From Clostridia bacterium (GTDB lineage Bacteria > Bacillota > Clostridia > Christensenellales > QALW01): a stretch of DNA of 6,204 nucleotides. The stretch is taken from assembly GCA_017964345.1 (NCBI GenBank), contig JAGCSD010000192.1, positions 1 to 6,204 of the forward strand. The letters are read 5' to 3'. The translations under genes were made by a program, and so were the position numbers. Positions 5,889 to 6,204 of the stretch are shown one piece after another. The notes under the pieces are model-generated. The model did not search any database, had not been told where the DNA came from, and was given only the letters and a program-made list of their open reading frames with translations. The first letter of the stretch is position 1; every line of letters starts with the position of its first letter.

Positions 5889-5951
5889 GACAAATTTTTT
5901 TTCAAAAAAGCATAAAAAACAGTTGACAGAACGAAAGAAGTTTGGTATTAT
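5889..5951 (+). promoter_or_regulatory. rRNA operon promoter with A/T-rich UP-like element
   Basis: A perfect TTGACA (5923-5928) and TATTAT (5946-5951) are separated by 17 bases. Directly upstream, 5889-5920 is almost entirely A and T with phased A and T runs, like the UP elements that bind the RNA polymerase alpha subunit at rRNA promoters. Transcription should start at about 5957-5958, roughly 160 bases before mature 16S rRNA. I see only one convincing promoter, although many rRNA operons have two. Confidence 0.9.
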
Positions 5952-5956
5952 AAGCA

Positions 5957-6116
5957 AGCTGACCTTGAGGGACGGAGACCTTTGGGGGCGGCGGGAAGCT
6001 CCTTGAAAAGTACATAGTGATGAGAAGAACGAGAGGATCAAAACGAAAGTTTTGAACCACAAAGTTAATTCCAAAAGGGATAACGAAAAAAAGAAGTAAA
6101 CAATGAGCCCAGATTT
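5957..6116 (+). other. 16S rRNA leader with boxA-like element and two hairpins
   Basis: This transcribed spacer carries GCTCCTTGAAAA (5998-6009), which resembles the boxA antitermination element of Firmicutes rRNA leaders (type TGTTCTTTGAAAA), where the NusB/S10 (NusE) complex binds. A hairpin follows at 6035-6058: a 7-bp stem TCAAAAC/GTTTTGA with a GAAA tetraloop, extended by GG/CC past an A-A mismatch. A second hairpin at 6064-6084 has 8 bp including one G-T pair, one bulged A, and the loop AAAA. The last 30 bases are purine rich. The expected long processing stem would pair with sequence after 16S, beyond the window. Confidence 0.8.
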
Positions 6117-6204
6117 AAACAAAAGAGTTTGATCCTGGGTCAGGACGAACGCTGGCGGCGTGCCGAACACATGCAAGTCGAGCGCAGCGATCCGGAAGCG
6201 AGGC
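6117..6204 (+). rRNA. rrs: 16S ribosomal RNA, 5' end, truncated by window edge
   Basis: The conserved start AGAGTTTGATCCTGG begins at 6124, which corresponds to Escherichia coli position 8, so mature 16S should start near 6117. It continues with GGACGAACGCTGGCGGCG and ACACATGCAAGTCGAGCG, which leads into variable region V1, where the window ends. One base departs from a nearly invariant site. Position 6139 (E. coli position 23) is G instead of C, giving TGGGTCAG in place of TGGCTCAG. Confidence 0.97.

Noticed and set aside
5867..5895. Possible second, upstream rRNA promoter (TTGCCG with ACAAAT)
   Set aside because: The 17-base spacing fits, but the -10 match is poor, and the perfect TTGACA promoter downstream explains transcription.
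5622..6176. Minus-strand open frame of 184 residues across the rRNA promoter
   Set aside because: It runs from inside 16S rRNA through the leader, the rRNA promoter and the ccdA promoter into ccdA. It is rich in Phe, Ser and Arg, with no domain, and is incompatible with those elements.

Overview
The window looks like chromosomal DNA from a Gram-positive, Clostridia-like Firmicute of fairly balanced base composition. Supporting signs are strong GGAGG-type ribosome binding sites, near-consensus sigma-A promoters with 17-base spacers, compact hairpin-plus-T-run terminators, a tRNA-Trp with an encoded CCA, a Firmicutes-style 16S leader, and DUF4173 and YozG-like HTH proteins. I cannot place the genus.

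Positions 1-1780, plus strand: the 3' part of a small YozG-like HTH regulator overlaps a polytopic DUF4173 membrane protein, and the unit ends in a clear intrinsic terminator. Positions 1801-3723, plus strand: a separately promoted polytopic membrane protein with GT-C/DUF6056-like features. Its stop codon is followed after 10 bases by the promoter of a tRNA-Trp gene (3777-3851), which has its own strong terminator.

Positions 3903-4294: the long gap behind the tRNA holds a small minus-strand gene (3939-4109, 56 aa) encoding an Arc-like ribbon-helix-helix protein, with a good ribosome binding site and a weak candidate promoter. Positions 4295-5688, minus strand: a two-gene operon, ccdA followed by a tlpA/resA-like thioredoxin. 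CcdA would carry electrons from cytosolic thioredoxin across the membrane. The surface-anchored TlpA-like protein, on a long Pro/Thr/Ala stalk, would use them to reduce extracytoplasmic disulfides.

Positions 5689-6204: a divergent control region. The minus-strand ccdA promoter and the plus-strand rRNA promoter (with an A/T-rich UP-like tract) point away from each other. The rRNA transcript has a leader of about 160 bases with a boxA-like element and two hairpins, then the first 88 bases of 16S rRNA, where the window ends. The 16S start carries an unusual base in a nearly universal segment.

I found no phage, transposon, CRISPR or defence system here. The best candidates for a second look are the small ribbon-helix-helix gene, the extra CGTC motif in CcdA, and the 16S substitution with its possible leader pairing.
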